Of a stretch of DNA of 64,000 nucleotides, positions 14,200 through 26,402 are shown in pieces. This DNA comes from Struthidea cinerea (taxonomy: Eukaryota; Chordata; Aves; Passeriformes; Corcoracidae): contig VZTI01001288.1 in NCBI GenBank assembly GCA_013397865.1, positions 193,159 through 257,158 on the forward strand. Reading direction: 5' to 3'. The notes beneath the pieces were generated by a model that was not told the DNA's origin, searched no databases, and worked only from the letters and a program-made list of their open reading frames with translations. Made by a program: the position numbers and the translations under genes. Each line of letters starts with the position of its first letter. Position 1 is the first letter of the stretch.

Positions 14200-14990
14200 C
14201 TTTTGCCTCCTCTCCACCAGGCTGTACAAGCCCTGCTCCTGCACCCTGGCTTTTTCCCCCAGCTGGCAATGAACTGCTGCATCATCGATTGCCACGCTCT
14301 GGGTCCAGCTGTCCAGCCCGTTTTCCACCCATACAATGATCCATTTGTCCAGTCCATACTTCCTCAGATTACAAACCCACAACCATAAGAAATAGGGTCA
14401 GAAGCCTTCCTAAAAGCAAAGTATAGCACAACACTGCTCTGACCTTGTCTCCACAGCCAGTCATCTCATCACACAAGGCAATCAAACTGATCTGCTCGAG
14501 GTAGATCTGTGTTGGCTATTCCCTGTTTATCTTCCAGAGCTTCCCCTGTGTGAAAATGGACTCCAGCCTATGTGTTCCATGGTCCTTCCAGGGGTGGAGG
14601 GAACCCAGCTGCCAGAGATCCTTTTCCCACCTTTCTGACAGATGGGTCAGCCTTTTCCTGTCATTAAGGACTTGCCTTGATCACTGTGACCTGTTGCAGG
14701 TATTAAACACTGGTCTGACAGTCACATCATCCAGCTCCTTCAGTACCCTGAGATGGACCCATCTATCTCCATGGATTTGAAGCCTGTGTTTTCTCTAAAT
14801 TGTTGCTCCTGCACTGTTGGCCATCCCTTTCTTTCCCAAGCAATTCTGGTTTGTGCAGAGGTCTAGGAGGAAGATTTACTGGTGAAGACAGAGGAAAAAA
14901 AGGATATTTAGTACTTTGGGTTTCTTCAGCCTGAAAGTGGTGTCTGTCAGGAGGCTGTCTGCCACACAAATGACAAATTTTCCATTTGAA
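14200..14990 (-). mobile_element. Decayed CR1 LINE fragment, N-terminal and middle part of the reverse transcriptase
   Basis: Minus-strand translation in shifting frames recovers successive pieces of CR1 ORF2 in the correct order. They are KKPKVLNILFFLCLHQ (about 14930-14883, like the linker EKAEVLNAFFASVFT), a block ending VLKELDDVTVRPVF (14700-14780, like VLRELADVIARPLS), ISLIALCDEMTGCGDKVRAV (about 14490-14420, like LTNLIAFCDEMTGWVDKGRAV), and LRKYGLDKWIIVWVENGLD with following residues (14367-14272, like LRKYGLDEWTVRWIENWLN). Frameshifts and stops between the blocks show it is inactive. The catalytic FADD block and the 3' UTR were not found beyond about 14200, so the copy is truncated or decayed there. 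CR1 encodes an endonuclease/reverse transcriptase that moves the element by target-primed reverse transcription. This copy cannot. Confidence 0.85.
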
Positions 14991-17955
14991 CTGGTTAACG
15001 GGACTGCAGGGTAAGATGTTGTAATCATCCAGAGCTCAGTGTGAGACCAGGATTTGCTTTGCTCAGTATCTGAGTTCCGGCAGATCAGTCTCATATAGTG
15101 GGAACCCAAGGGAGGGTGAGTTCTCTATGCAGCTTTGATATGCTTGTATCTGTTCTTATTTTCATGGATATTTTGGGCAGTAAGCCCCTTATCTCCAGCT
15201 ATGTGAACAGTTTTCTAAACATCTGTCAGCAGCACCCGTGCCCATCTTGCTAATCTGGAGTGCCAACCCTACAGAATCTGTATCTCACTACTAAAAACGC
15301 AATGCAATTTGAATTGCGGCGTGCCTCGCTTTGTTCTGTTAGCTTCATTTGCAAGGCAGTCTTCAGCCGTAGGAAGAAACCCGTTTCCAGAAGGAAAACA
15401 TTAGTGATGGGTGCAGTTGTGAGGGGTGCGAGTCGGGGTTGTGCCTGAGCTGGGCCCTGCAGGTCAGATGGTTATCGGAACCAGCTGAGCTTGACAAACC
15501 GAGAGAACAAATAGGTCTCTGGCATTTAGGCACTATATTAAATAGGATTTGTGGTCCTTTCTGCTTCAAGCTGTGCCAAGAATAGCACGAGTAGCCTTTC
15601 TTGCTGAAAGCTGGCACATCTGGTCCCAGTCCTAGCTGGAACCATTGGAGCACAAAAATACATGCTGCATTACTACTATTTGTTTTGAAACCTTCGCTGG
15701 AGGATTCAACCCAGGCTGGATATTCCTGGTGTTACGTGGTCTCTCTTGTCTTTCTCGAGCTCTACACTCAACAGCAGAGCAGCTCGAGTGTCAGAAAGCA
15801 CTGATCATCAGGGAAAGATGGGATCTGCTCCTGCTCTGAGCTTGTGCTCTGTTCCCCCAGAGTCCCTGGGACACCAATCTTTCTAAAGTAACACAACATC
15901 CTTGCACAGAGTAAGAGTTAATTTAGCCAACCTACGGAAGGAGAAAGGGAGGAAAAATGGATTTGTTTGGTGGGGCAGCCTGATGACAGCAACGGGAGGG
16001 GAGCTTGAGTCTGTACCGGCCCTTTTTGGGTCCTTATTTCCAGGCCAGCTTCCCCCTTACTGGCTCATACCACCCACCACACTGTGAGGGAAGGCAGAAA
16101 CAAGAGAAGTGGGTGGATTTAATCCGCTGTTTCAAAGATGTTGCTGCTGGGTTTGCAGATGGTGGCAGCAGATGACAGAAGCGAGCTCATTTTTCCTCTG
16201 AACATTTCTTTCATCCCTAATTAAAAAAAAAATCTTAAAACAAAGAGCTCCTACTAGAAATGCGGAGTTTTCTCCTTCTCCATTTGTTTTCTATGAGAAG
16301 TAGGTAACCAGAGCAAAAGAGAATAAATTCCTGCAATAATTTCTGGAGTATATTTTCCAGGTATCTCAGTGATGGCCCATATTTCATAAATCCTATAGTA
16401 CCTCCTGCTTTAGGCTGATGCAAGGCAGGACATGGAGGGATGGCTTTTCTCGTCCCTGTCTGCAGCTTTCTCCTCTTGGTAGCCGTTTCTGAGCTCGGAT
16501 TTGCCAGTGGCTCCTGTTCCTTTCTTCCATGGGGACAGAGAAAGTGACATGGATTCCCCAGCCAAGAGCAGGCTGGTTAATCCAGACGACATCCAGACAA
16601 GAGGGCAAAATGTGGCAGTATGGACAACTGGGCTGTGTTGGACCCAAACGTGGTTTCCAGCCCTGAGCTGACCCGAGAGCACAGACTGAGCTCATGGCGC
16701 CAAGTGAACCATGCACTGTCTTGGAAAACTTCCTGGTGTTTCAATCCAGTCCTGTTCAGCAGGACACACTTGGAGCTCAGAGAAAGAACTTTGGGACCTG
16801 CTTCCATGAATTTCAGCATGATGTTTATTTCCCTAAGTTCTGATTAAACAGTGAAAAGGCAAAGGAAATTTTAGCCATCAGATTTTTTCTTGTCTTGTTG
16901 CTCTTTGAGCTCCGTTCGCTCTCAGGCTCTGCACTCCTGAATTAGACAGCTGTACTGCCAGTAAGAAAGAATCACCTTCTCTTTTTTTTTTTTTTTTTTA
17001 GGAAGGATACAACAGGTGTGATTCCCAGAAGCAGCTCTCCTTGCATGATTCATACGCTTCAGGAACACCTCTTCCTCCTGCATTCTCAGTTTTCCACTGT
17101 GTGTTGCTGGTGGGATGATTTGTGCTGATCTTAGCTCAACAGGCTTTACAGGTCCCCTGGTTACAGCCTAATAAGTGGGGTGTAATTATTAAAGGAAAAA
17201 ACAAAACCATACCAAACCCATCAGGACTTTTCTTAAAATAATATGAATTGCCCATTCAGCTGTTCACACACTGCAGAGTAGAACCCAGACCCCTTCTTGA
17301 GCTGAAATCCTTCTTGAAGCCTGGATCCCATTGAGAATTTAGGACTGGATTCTCATTTATACTGAGGTCTCTTGAGCCAACAAGTACAGGATGTAAATTA
17401 TTTTTACTCTCACTTTCACATGAGAATTAGGCCTTTAGAGTCAACTTGAGTTACCTTGTGCTGGCTGCAGCCGTCACACATGACCACCTGTTGTTTCTTG
17501 GTTGAGCTCAGCAGTATTTGGGGTTTTTTGGCAGGAACGCTTCCTTTCCTGTGTGTTTTCACAGCCCTGGCCACTAGGTGCTACTGCAACACAGATGCAG
17601 TGATGGTTAAATGGAGCCAGCCAAAACCGTGGCCCCAGGAGCTCAGCATGGAGCTCGGGATGTTTCTGTCCCATTGGTGATGCCCATTCCGAGCTGCTGA
17701 GGGGATGGCCTGGTGAGCCTTGGGAATGACAGAGGAGTATTGGGTGCTGTGGTGAGGCTAAACCAACCTCTCCCACAAAATGAACCCCAGAGAAGAGGGT
17801 TTGGAGGAGGGACTCCACTTCCTGCAGCTCAGGATGAAATATGGGAGAGCACTGACTGCACGTATGGGAATGATGCTTTCGGCCACCAACCGTCGGTGGA
17901 AGACCTACAACTAAAGGCAAGTGGTGAAGTATTGCTTCATTGAAAGAAGCATTGA
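14991..17955. other. Non-coding unique sequence, no gene recognised
   Basis: No coding exon was recognised. A run of 18 T bases at 16982-16999 followed by AG resembles a strong 3' splice site, but no open frame or 5' splice site partner follows it. A minus-strand open frame of 165 codons (17474-17971) runs into the neighbouring CR1 fragment and has no recognisable domain. Confidence 0.55.
16982..16999. repeat. Poly-T tract, 18 bases
   Basis: This is an uninterrupted T run. It could be a reversed poly-A tail or simple slippage. No retroposon body was recognised on either side. Confidence 0.9.
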
Positions 17956-18110
17956 TTGAAAGGGACATCAAAGATCATCTCATTCTCATCAAAGATGTCT
18001 CATTCAGGGTCACCTTCCACCAGATCTGGTGCCTCAGAGCCTCATCCAATGTGGAACACTTCCAGGGATGGGGCATCCACAGCTTCTCTGGTGAGGCACT
18101 GGAGCTGTGA
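17956..18110 (-). mobile_element. CR1 LINE 3'-end fragment
   Basis: The plus strand shows the reverse complement of the CR1 3' region in order: a GGGACATCAAAGATCATCT segment, then CACCTTCCACCAGATCTGGT, then GAACACTTCCAGGGATGGGG followed by GCATCCACAGCTTCTCTGG. These correspond to the CR1 3' UTR and the last codons of ORF2. It lacks the very 3' tail, and a 21-base segment is duplicated internally (17966-17986 and 17987-18006). It is more diverged than the copy near 58.2 kb. Confidence 0.85.
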
Positions 18111-21100
18111 GCTCACATCTCACTCCTTTCAAATGACTCCTTCATAGATGTCAATCATAGAGTTTAGGACTAAAATGAAAGCTTGGACCTTCTAGGGTGA
18201 CATCTTCAGTGTAGTAGGTATCAGATTTTGGTGGTGAGCCTGGTATGGAGACCAGCTGATGGTGTGTTGGCAAAAGGATCAGGTCCTAAAAAGCTTCTTC
18301 TCAACCTTAAGACATCAGGAGAGGAACACCACCTATTTTCCATGGTTATTGGTGCTCCATGTCTAACCCTATTTGTGCCTTCCCGCTAGTTTGAATTTAC
18401 CTTGGAGTATGGAAGAGGTTCTTCTCAAATATGTACAACCAGGACTCAAACAGGGAACAAAAATATATGTGATAGATGAGCTGTGTATTCTTCCACTGCA
18501 GTTTCTTTCTGGTTTATATTTTGGGCTTTTTTTTTCCTCAGGAAGAAAAGCAATCCTTAATAAAATGGAATTTGTAATTACAGCAACAAAACAAAACTTG
18601 TTCTTTTAAAACTCAAAAGTGAAAAATCTGGTTTTAGGAAAACAGTGTTCCTTAGGCTGGTTTCATTTGATATCTTCTATCCTCAGCATGATGCTGTCTT
18701 TCATAAGACTTAATTTGTGTAATAGAAACCAGCAATAAAGGCAGCAAATGTTCCCTTTGCCCTGTTGCTAACTTCAACTCATCTGGGCTGACTTCAGCAC
18801 CTCCGAGGAGGCAGCAGTGGGACAGTTTGTACAACTCAGCCTTGGAACAAATACATTAAATGGAGACAGAGACTGCTCATTCTCAGGGGCTCTGATTTGT
18901 ACCCCTGAGCAGTTTTCTTGCTGCAGCACGGCCCAAGGACCCGCAGGTCTCACGGGTTCCTGTCCCTGGCCCAGCCCCTGTGCTTTCCCGCTTCACACCA
19001 TCGCAGTCTGGGCCCTGGACACTGAGATCTTTGTGTGATTTTTTTTCAGGGTGAATGGGCCATCTGCCAAGAAGGTCGGGCAGAGCTCTGCGCATTTGGT
19101 AGTTCTGAATAATTCTGCTGCTGTCTCCTGTAAAAGAAGTGAGAATGCAGAGATTTTTGTTGGTGTCCTCTAAAGCTCTGATAGTTTTACTCTTGGCTTC
19201 TAGGGAAAAAAACAAACAATCTTTATCTGTTGAGCTTGTAAATTTTGATTACTCTTGACATGGTCTACTCTTCTGTGCTGTTTTAATTACTCCCCTGCCT
19301 TGTATGCAGTTGCAGCAGGAATTCAGAGCTGATTTAGTTCTTCATGCATGTAATGCAACTTTAAAGAAAAGCATTTCTCAAGAGAGCTTCAACATTGTTT
19401 GGTCCTTGTTTTACTGCTAAACGTTGCCCTCCTTTAGTTGAATGCAGGACACAGGCTAGAGCAGGCATTTGTGAGCAGTACCTCAGAATTTGTTACAATT
19501 TTTCAGCTGCTGCCTAAGAAGCTTGGCCATTCCATGTTGAGCCCATGCAGAATGGGAGCGTCCTTGCTCCGGCTGGTGCCCTCCTCCAGCACGGTGTATT
19601 CCAGGGAAGATGGCATGGCCAGTCAGAGGCCCCTGCAGAACTGCACAAGGTGATCTATCCTGTGGTGCCAGTGGGGTTTGAAAGCCAAATCCAGAAGTCA
19701 GCTCGCACCTCTTCCAAAAAGGTTGTGCTGGGTGCTGGGTGCAGGTAGTGCTGGGCCATGAGGGGGACATGCATGACTGGCACTTAGTTGCCCATCTAGC
19801 AAGGTTGCTGCTACTTGATTTGATCTGTTTCAAGGCAAAAGGAGCATTTTTTCTCCCTTTTATGCTGTCTTTCAAGGACTTGCAGATTCTCCCAGTTCAT
19901 TGGATGACCTTTGGTGCTGGTAATCACTCCAGGACAGAAATCACTATCTTTTCAGGCCTATATCCAAAGTTTCTGCTCAGCAGCATATATTCAGATGAGA
20001 GTTTTCTAAGGAGCAAACTCTCCATCCAAGCAATAAATACCTGAGATGCTGCTGTGTTTGCTTCAGCCAAATGCTGAACCTCAAACCTTTTCCCAACCTG
20101 GTCTTTAAAACAGGTCCCCAAACCTGGCATTTTATCCTGGTTGGAGAGAGCTATTAAGAGACCTCAAGGAAATAAGTCTTTGGAAGTTCTTTTAATGGAG
20201 GTTGAGGGAGGAGAGAAGTTTGGCAATGCAAGATAAGCAGTGATATTACGAAATTGTAAAGCTGTCTCCTACTGAAACCATGCTAAATTATTTGGAACAC
20301 TCTGAGACAAGAAACGTGCACCATCGGCAGTAATGAGCTTGAGAGAGAGTTTGGCCAACACCAAAAATTTTAGATTTGGATCGAGACTAATTTGCCTTCC
20401 AATTTCGCATGTTTTCCCTGTACTCAAATTGTGCTCTTTTGGAGGCACTAGAACAGACCATTTAATTCCCATTGCACCAGTAAAAGCCTGCCTGGACACT
20501 TGCCCACACACAGCAAAGTGCCCTGTTTGTTGTTCAGTGTCACCTTTCGGCCACACAGAGTGGTTCTGTTGTAAATAATAGTATCAGGATATAATTTGTC
20601 GGAGTGCCGCATTGCTGTTGTTGCTTGAATACTGCTTTGGGAGGAAACAGTTTAGAAGAACCATTCAACTGGGGCTCTTTCAGGCTTGGATACTTGGAAA
20701 ACAGCAAGACTTGAAATTCTTTGTCAGACTGTATGGTATATTGTGGTACACTGGCTGGTGAGTACGTGTGTCACCATCTTCTCCGAGACAGGATGTGACA
20801 TGAATCCTGTAGTGCCAAACCTTACGAGAGATTTTTCTTCAACTCAAGTGATGGATCGTGCTGCAGGGCTCAGTGTAGTGACAACATGCCATTTTTCATG
20901 GTCATAGAGTGGTTACAATAGATCTGAAGTGTTGTGAACAGCGAATAGCCAGGAACAAATTTTATCTGCTACTCGAAGTTCCATGTAGACTGCTACATCT
21001 TTCCTTTGAACAATTGTTATTGTGCTTTTTGTGCAAACATTTGCTTATGAGCTGAGCCTGGAGGTTACAAGTTCAGAGTTTTCTCCGGACAAGAAAATGG

Positions 21101-22402
21101 TCTTGACTGATGGTTGACATTGGGTCCTCCAAACCTTTGGGAATGTTGATCTCCAACAGCTTTTTCTTTACATGATCACATTCTCTCCATCTCCTCATCT
21201 TTACTCTGTGTCAGAGCACCCTATTTTGCTTCTGTAGTGGTCATGTACCCCTTGAGGCTCCTGCTGGGGTCCAAACCAGTCCCTCACACCCACCTTGTCC
21301 TCAGTCCAGGCCTGCAGCAATGAGACCTTCTGTCATGAAGGTGGCACAACCATCACGGGCACCCCACCAGGAGATGCCAAACCTGAGCAAATACATCCAC
21401 AGGAATGATATTTATTGCCAGGACAGGCAGGCACTGAACACAGACCTCTCTAAAGAATACTTACTGAGAGAACTGTTTAAAAATGTATTTATCTACAGAC
21501 AAAAAAAGACTTACTGAAACGGTGATCTTGTTTCTGAAAAACCTACCAGCCCAGGAGCTGCACTGCCCACCTGCAACTCCACTGCTTCCAGAGGTAGCTG
21601 GTGCCCAGGAGCACCCAGGAGCGCCTACAAGTTGTGCAGTTTGCAATCTTCTACCAAAGGTAATAAACCTTCCTGGAACCACCAGAACTGCCATGCAGTT
21701 GCAGAGTTGCAGAGAGGTGATTGCCTCTGTGGGACAGCGGTGGGATGCTCCAGAATGAGTAAGTACCATTTGCATTTTTAATTCGTTTGGGTAATCCTGA
21801 ATCCCTGCTGCCTCAGGTAAAGGAAAGCTGAATGTATCCTGAAAGTGCTTGGAGGACTGTGCTGCAAACCAGCCTCTGCAACAGTTGGTGCTTGCATTTG
21901 GCCTCTGAAGTTTATCAGTAGGAATAAAAACATCAACACGTGCCCTCTTTTTGTATCCGCTGCTTTGAGGCAGGGCTGCCTTGGCTTTGGTCACAATGCT
22001 CTCTTTTGTCTCCCTTGGTTCTTTCTCTTCTTCTTTGCTTTGACACCTCAATTTCTGTCTGCTAATTTGTTATATTTCTGGCACTGGATAACTCTCTGGG
22101 CCAATGCCTTTTCAGAGCCTCTGCAGCAGGACACAGGAAAAGAGCCAGAGCTGCGGAAAGGCTTGAAAGACACACTCAGCAGAGCACGCAGGTGCAGCCA
22201 TGGGCAAGAGCTGGTCCAAAGCAATAGGAGTCAGCTTTCGTCCTGAAGGCCAACGATGTGTCTGCACTCACTGCCTCTGCTGCTGAGTGATTCCAGTTTC
22301 AGGCTGGGAAGGCTGGGGTCAGTTATCCTGCAGGAGCTGTGTGGGGCAGTGACTGCAGCCTGCTCCCCTCCACCACCCAAATTCTAACTGTGGTCAAGCT
22401 AT
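18111..22402. other. Non-coding unique sequence, no gene recognised
   Basis: No exon or RNA gene was recognised. Short words near 18155 and 20899 resemble the CR1 tail (a CATAGAG core) but are too short to call. The 196-codon open frame on the minus strand at 21461-22051 has no domain I recognise and no codon-use signal I could judge by eye. Confidence 0.55.
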
Positions 22403-22458
22403 GGTTGGACTCAGTGATCTCAGAGCTCTGTTCCAACCTCGATGATCCTACAGTTCTG
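22403..22458 (+). mobile_element. CR1 LINE extreme 3'-end fragment
   Basis: The segment reads GGTTGGACTCAGTGATCTCA, then GAGCTCTGTTCCAACCTC, then GATGATCCTACAGTTCTG. This is the CR1 3' terminus with a degraded version of its terminal octamer repeat (ATTCTATG). It is a strongly 5'-truncated insertion, the usual fate of CR1 copies. Upstream sequence (22380-22402) may belong to it but is not clearly matched. Confidence 0.78.
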
Positions 22459-25400
22459 AAGGTTGATGGGATACTCAACAAGCTGTGTAGGTTGATTAGG
22501 AAATTGCTTAAGGTTCAATCCCTTTCCCTTCCTCAGATCCCTGAAATATGGACATACATGGTGCTAAAAACCTCATTCACCATGACTTAGTTTTCTTAGG
22601 TGGTTTGTTCTCCCCCTGAGAGCCTTAAGGATTGTCCCACACAAAACTGCCTGGCCTTCTTGTGGTGACAGCACTCAGACATGGCCATTCTTTGCTTCAC
22701 TGCCCATCTCTTCACAGAAAGGGTTAAGGATGTTCCATGTTTAGCATGATTAGGTACACACTGGCAGTATTAAAAGTCATACATCCTCCTGATCCAGTGA
22801 GGACAGCTTTGAAGTGACCTCATGGAAAACTCTGAAGAGTTTCTGGATGGTTTCACGCAGGCTTATCCCTATCATAGATGCCTTAAATCCATCCAGCTCA
22901 TGCCTTTTATGAGTCCTCAACAGATGAGTGAACCTGGTGCTTATGCAAGAGAAGGGCTTATTTGTTTTACCCCCGTGTTTCAGAGGTTAGCATCATGCTT
23001 CACATAATTTTGATGATTTCTCCTTCCCCATCCCAAGCTGCTATCCAAGCATTCTGTGTAGCTCAACATTGCTCATCTGGGAGAAGGAAAGAAACCTGAG
23101 CAAGGCTTTTACAGGCCAGGACAGAGTGATGAAAAACTGTCATGTGACAATGGTGTATCAGCTCAATTTGAAGTGATTCAAAGTTCCTTCTCTCCTTGGG
23201 AGCTCACAGAGGGCTTGGGCAGACCACCACCCCTACGTAGCAGCTCCTAAATATCAGCTGGAGGCCTCTGGAGATTGCCAGCCAAATTCATGGGCATGTC
23301 TCTAAATCCCAAGGGGGTGACCTGTTCATTCAAAGTGGCAAGAGCAGAAAGCCCCTCTATTTGTCCTGTGCATGGGATTTATCTAAAAGTTCCTTGAAAT
23401 CCATTGGCAAATGGCCTTTGCATCAGGGCCACTGTAAAAAATGAAGTTTGTGACTGGATCAAAAAATTGTTTTGAATCTTTTCTGCTATTTTAAAGCCAA
23501 ATTCTGCAACGCACTCAGCCATTTGCATTGTACAAACACACATACTGACAAAAGTGAACAAATTAGAAGACACAGTGTTTGTGTAGTAGCAGAGGGAAAC
23601 CTGAATGCATTTTAGAAGCTGAATGTTCTTATCCTGCATCCAACAAGCAGGCAGGAAATATATTCCCTCTGTGTGTTTCATTGTTAAGAGAGATTTTCCC
23701 TATCACAGTAACTTTATCTTCCAAATTTTAAATACCCCAGATTTTACTCAAAAGTGTTGAGTAAAACTGGGCTCTGCAGCCTCTTCATTGGGAAATGTGA
23801 ACACCCCTGCTCATCCCTTTCAGCTGTGACACCACATAAATGATATAAATATTGCAAAATTGCTCTCCCCTCTCCCTCCTGCTCTCCCCCACCTACCCAC
23901 CCCCTTGGCATGTGCAAAGTTTGCTCTGCACACATGCAGCCAGCTGGTTTGGACTCCTACAGCAGTCAGTGGGGTAACAAGGCAAAACCTCCAAAATCAG
24001 AGAAGCTTGGGCATTGTGCAGCCAACTGAAATGAGCAGTTATTTTCAATCTGCCTGGAAAAGCCCAGGGTGTAGAAGCAATAGGGTGAATCACCCCTTAC
24101 TGTGGGCAGAAGTAATGAGTTTTCATTTTACCTTTGGTAAGGAAGGCAGCCACTGCAGCAGCCTCTCTTCTGCTTGTGACAAGAAGTGAAATACACACGT
24201 GGTGGGGAAACAAATTAATTGTGAGGGTCCTAATTAAAATCACTGGGAGAGGTATTGCATTACAGTGCAAAGAAACAGATGAATCTGACCTTTCTGTGAA
24301 CTTCTCAACCCTACTAGAAGCATAAATTTGAAGTCTCCTAGCGGAAAAGTGTTCTGGCACTGAACTGGTGTCTACAATCAGGATTTTGTCTGCAGGTATC
24401 AATGCACAAAATCTCTGCCTCGTGGAGCTCTGAGTCCCCTGGGGCTCCTTATGTTTTGCCTTCGTTTGTTATAGTCCATGTCAGAGGGTTTCAGTGGCCT
24501 GGCCTGGCTCTGGCTGCTCCCCTCTCCTCCCAGCCTCCAGCATTTCCTTAAAACACAGGGAAGAACTCTGCAAGGAGGTGGTGAGAAAGGCCATGGTAAC
24601 TGGAGCAGAACCGAAGGCTGTGTCCTGCAGAAACGTTTGCTGGAGATATATAACTTTTGTCTGCTACCAATTGTCGCAAACAGTTAAGGCAAGAAATTTA
24701 TGGCTGCGTGGCTCACATTTACCCTGCTAGATTTCCATCTCTGACTCCTACCTGGCACATTGCACTGATTCCTCCTGATTTTTAACTTAGGGCAGGGCAA
24801 GATGAGCATTATGAAACAGATACACTCCTTTTCTTTAAAGGACTGGTATTTTTTCTTTTTTTTTTGACTCCCTCATCATTAAGCAAATGCTTTTGCTGAG
24901 TGACAGCTGTTTCTGCTCAGAAACGGGACACAAAATTTGGCTTTGTTTTAATCCTGGGATGTTTATCACAGGACTTTGAAGCATACACCCTTCATTTGCC
25001 CTTCTCTATCTCTCCAAAGCTTTGGGGTTGAGAAGAAGCAGGAAGAGGAAGGGTTTTCAGAGGGATGTTTCGCTGTTAAAAGTTCAGCATTGCTCTCATA
25101 TGTGATTTTCCTGGTTGGCAGCTTTATGGCTAAAACCTCTGTTTTAAAACTGGTGCACACTGGTGATATCATGAACATGCCCCATGGTGTCTGATGGCTT
25201 TCAGTGACAGCAGATTTATAGCATTTTCCCTCATAAAAATCCTCTCCTCTGCCAAAAGAGGTCCAGCTGGAGTGATGAAATCACTAAATGGACCCTGCTA
25301 CAGTGAGGAAGTTTGGCCTTTCCAGTCCCCTCCATCTGTTGTGCGCAGTGCACATCACAGTGCCTGGTACTCTGGGAATCACACAACGTCCATGGGGTAC

Positions 25401-26288
25401 CCTCGGGAAGGCTCCTTATTCCTGTGGAGACGTGGGATCTGATAGCACTCGGGGTCTGTGTGTGCTGCTTTGCAATTAGTAGGAAGTTCATCCTACTCCA
25501 CTGTTACCAAGTTTGACTAAAGTCAGTGTGAAAGGTATTGGTAGAAGGGCCAAAAATCCACCCCCCGAACTGTGAGATGCTGCACCCCTGAAATCTGAGT
25601 GCCTCCAAACAGACCTAATCCCTTCCTGAGTGCTTGGGAAGCGGTTAGTGGAGCTTGGATATCACCCCAAAGAGATGTTACTTAATAATTCTTTCACTAG
25701 GAAATGTGTTCTGAATCTGCTGCGACTCTCTGACCACTAATGGCTTTCGTGTTGCTCACTGTGAAATTCATCAGCAATTAGGGGAATGGAGACAGATCTG
25801 ATTGCTAATTGCTGCAAAAATCATCCTCTGAATGGCTGAAAACCAGAATTCCTCAGCTGAAGTCCACAAACGTCTCCATGCGAACTGAAGAGGTCTCCCA
25901 GTGGTGCCTGTGTGGTGAGGATTTGGGGATGCTGGAGCAGTGTGGGGGGTTTGGAGGAGCTGGGCTGGATCTAGCAGAGGAAGCACGGCTTTCCCATCAC
26001 TCCAGAGACCCTGCACTATGCATCCAGAGGCACCACAGGCTCTCCTGGCCACGGGGTGTTGGCAGAGTTTGTTGGAGGGTTACCGTCAGCCCTATTGCCT
26101 TTGGGGAACAACTGCGCCATGAACAGAGTGTAAGGGACATATTTGCACAGGACTAGAGAACAACTCCGTATCCAGCTCCCTTGGAAATCCCATTCTGTAC
26201 CAGTTTAAGACTAGAAAGTCCAGCTCCTTGCTTGCTTTAGTTTTTGGGATTGGGAGGATAGCACTGTTTGAAAGGCATCACTGAAAAG
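22459..26288. other. Non-coding unique sequence, no gene recognised
   Basis: No exon, RNA gene or transposon was recognised. Open frames are all around 115 codons or shorter and have no recognisable domain. Only short T-rich and C-rich low-complexity patches were seen, such as the T run near 24848-24863. Confidence 0.55.
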
Positions 26289-26402
26289 ATATATATATTG
26301 ATCTTTAGATATATATATACACACACGTTATATACATTATATATATATATATACACACATGCTTTATATACATTAAAAAAAAACTATATATATATATATA
26401 AT
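26289..26402. repeat. Compound AT/AC microsatellite
   Basis: Alternating TA dinucleotides dominate, with two short ACACAC insertions and a short A run (26374-26382) near the 3' end. This is typical vertebrate simple sequence, likely polymorphic in length and prone to cruciform or unwound structure. Confidence 0.93.

Noticed and set aside
16982..17001. Very strong 3' splice-site-like polypyrimidine tract plus AG
   Set aside because: No open exon or donor site follows. A T homopolymer ending in AG arises easily by chance.
20895..20935. CR1-tail-like words (CATAGAGTGGTT)
   Set aside because: The match is too short and diverged to separate from chance. The same applies to a CATAGAG word near 18155.
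21461..22051. 196-codon minus-strand open frame with a charged N-terminus
   Set aside because: Composition is ordinary, no domain is recognised, and the antisense strand is open over parts of the same stretch.
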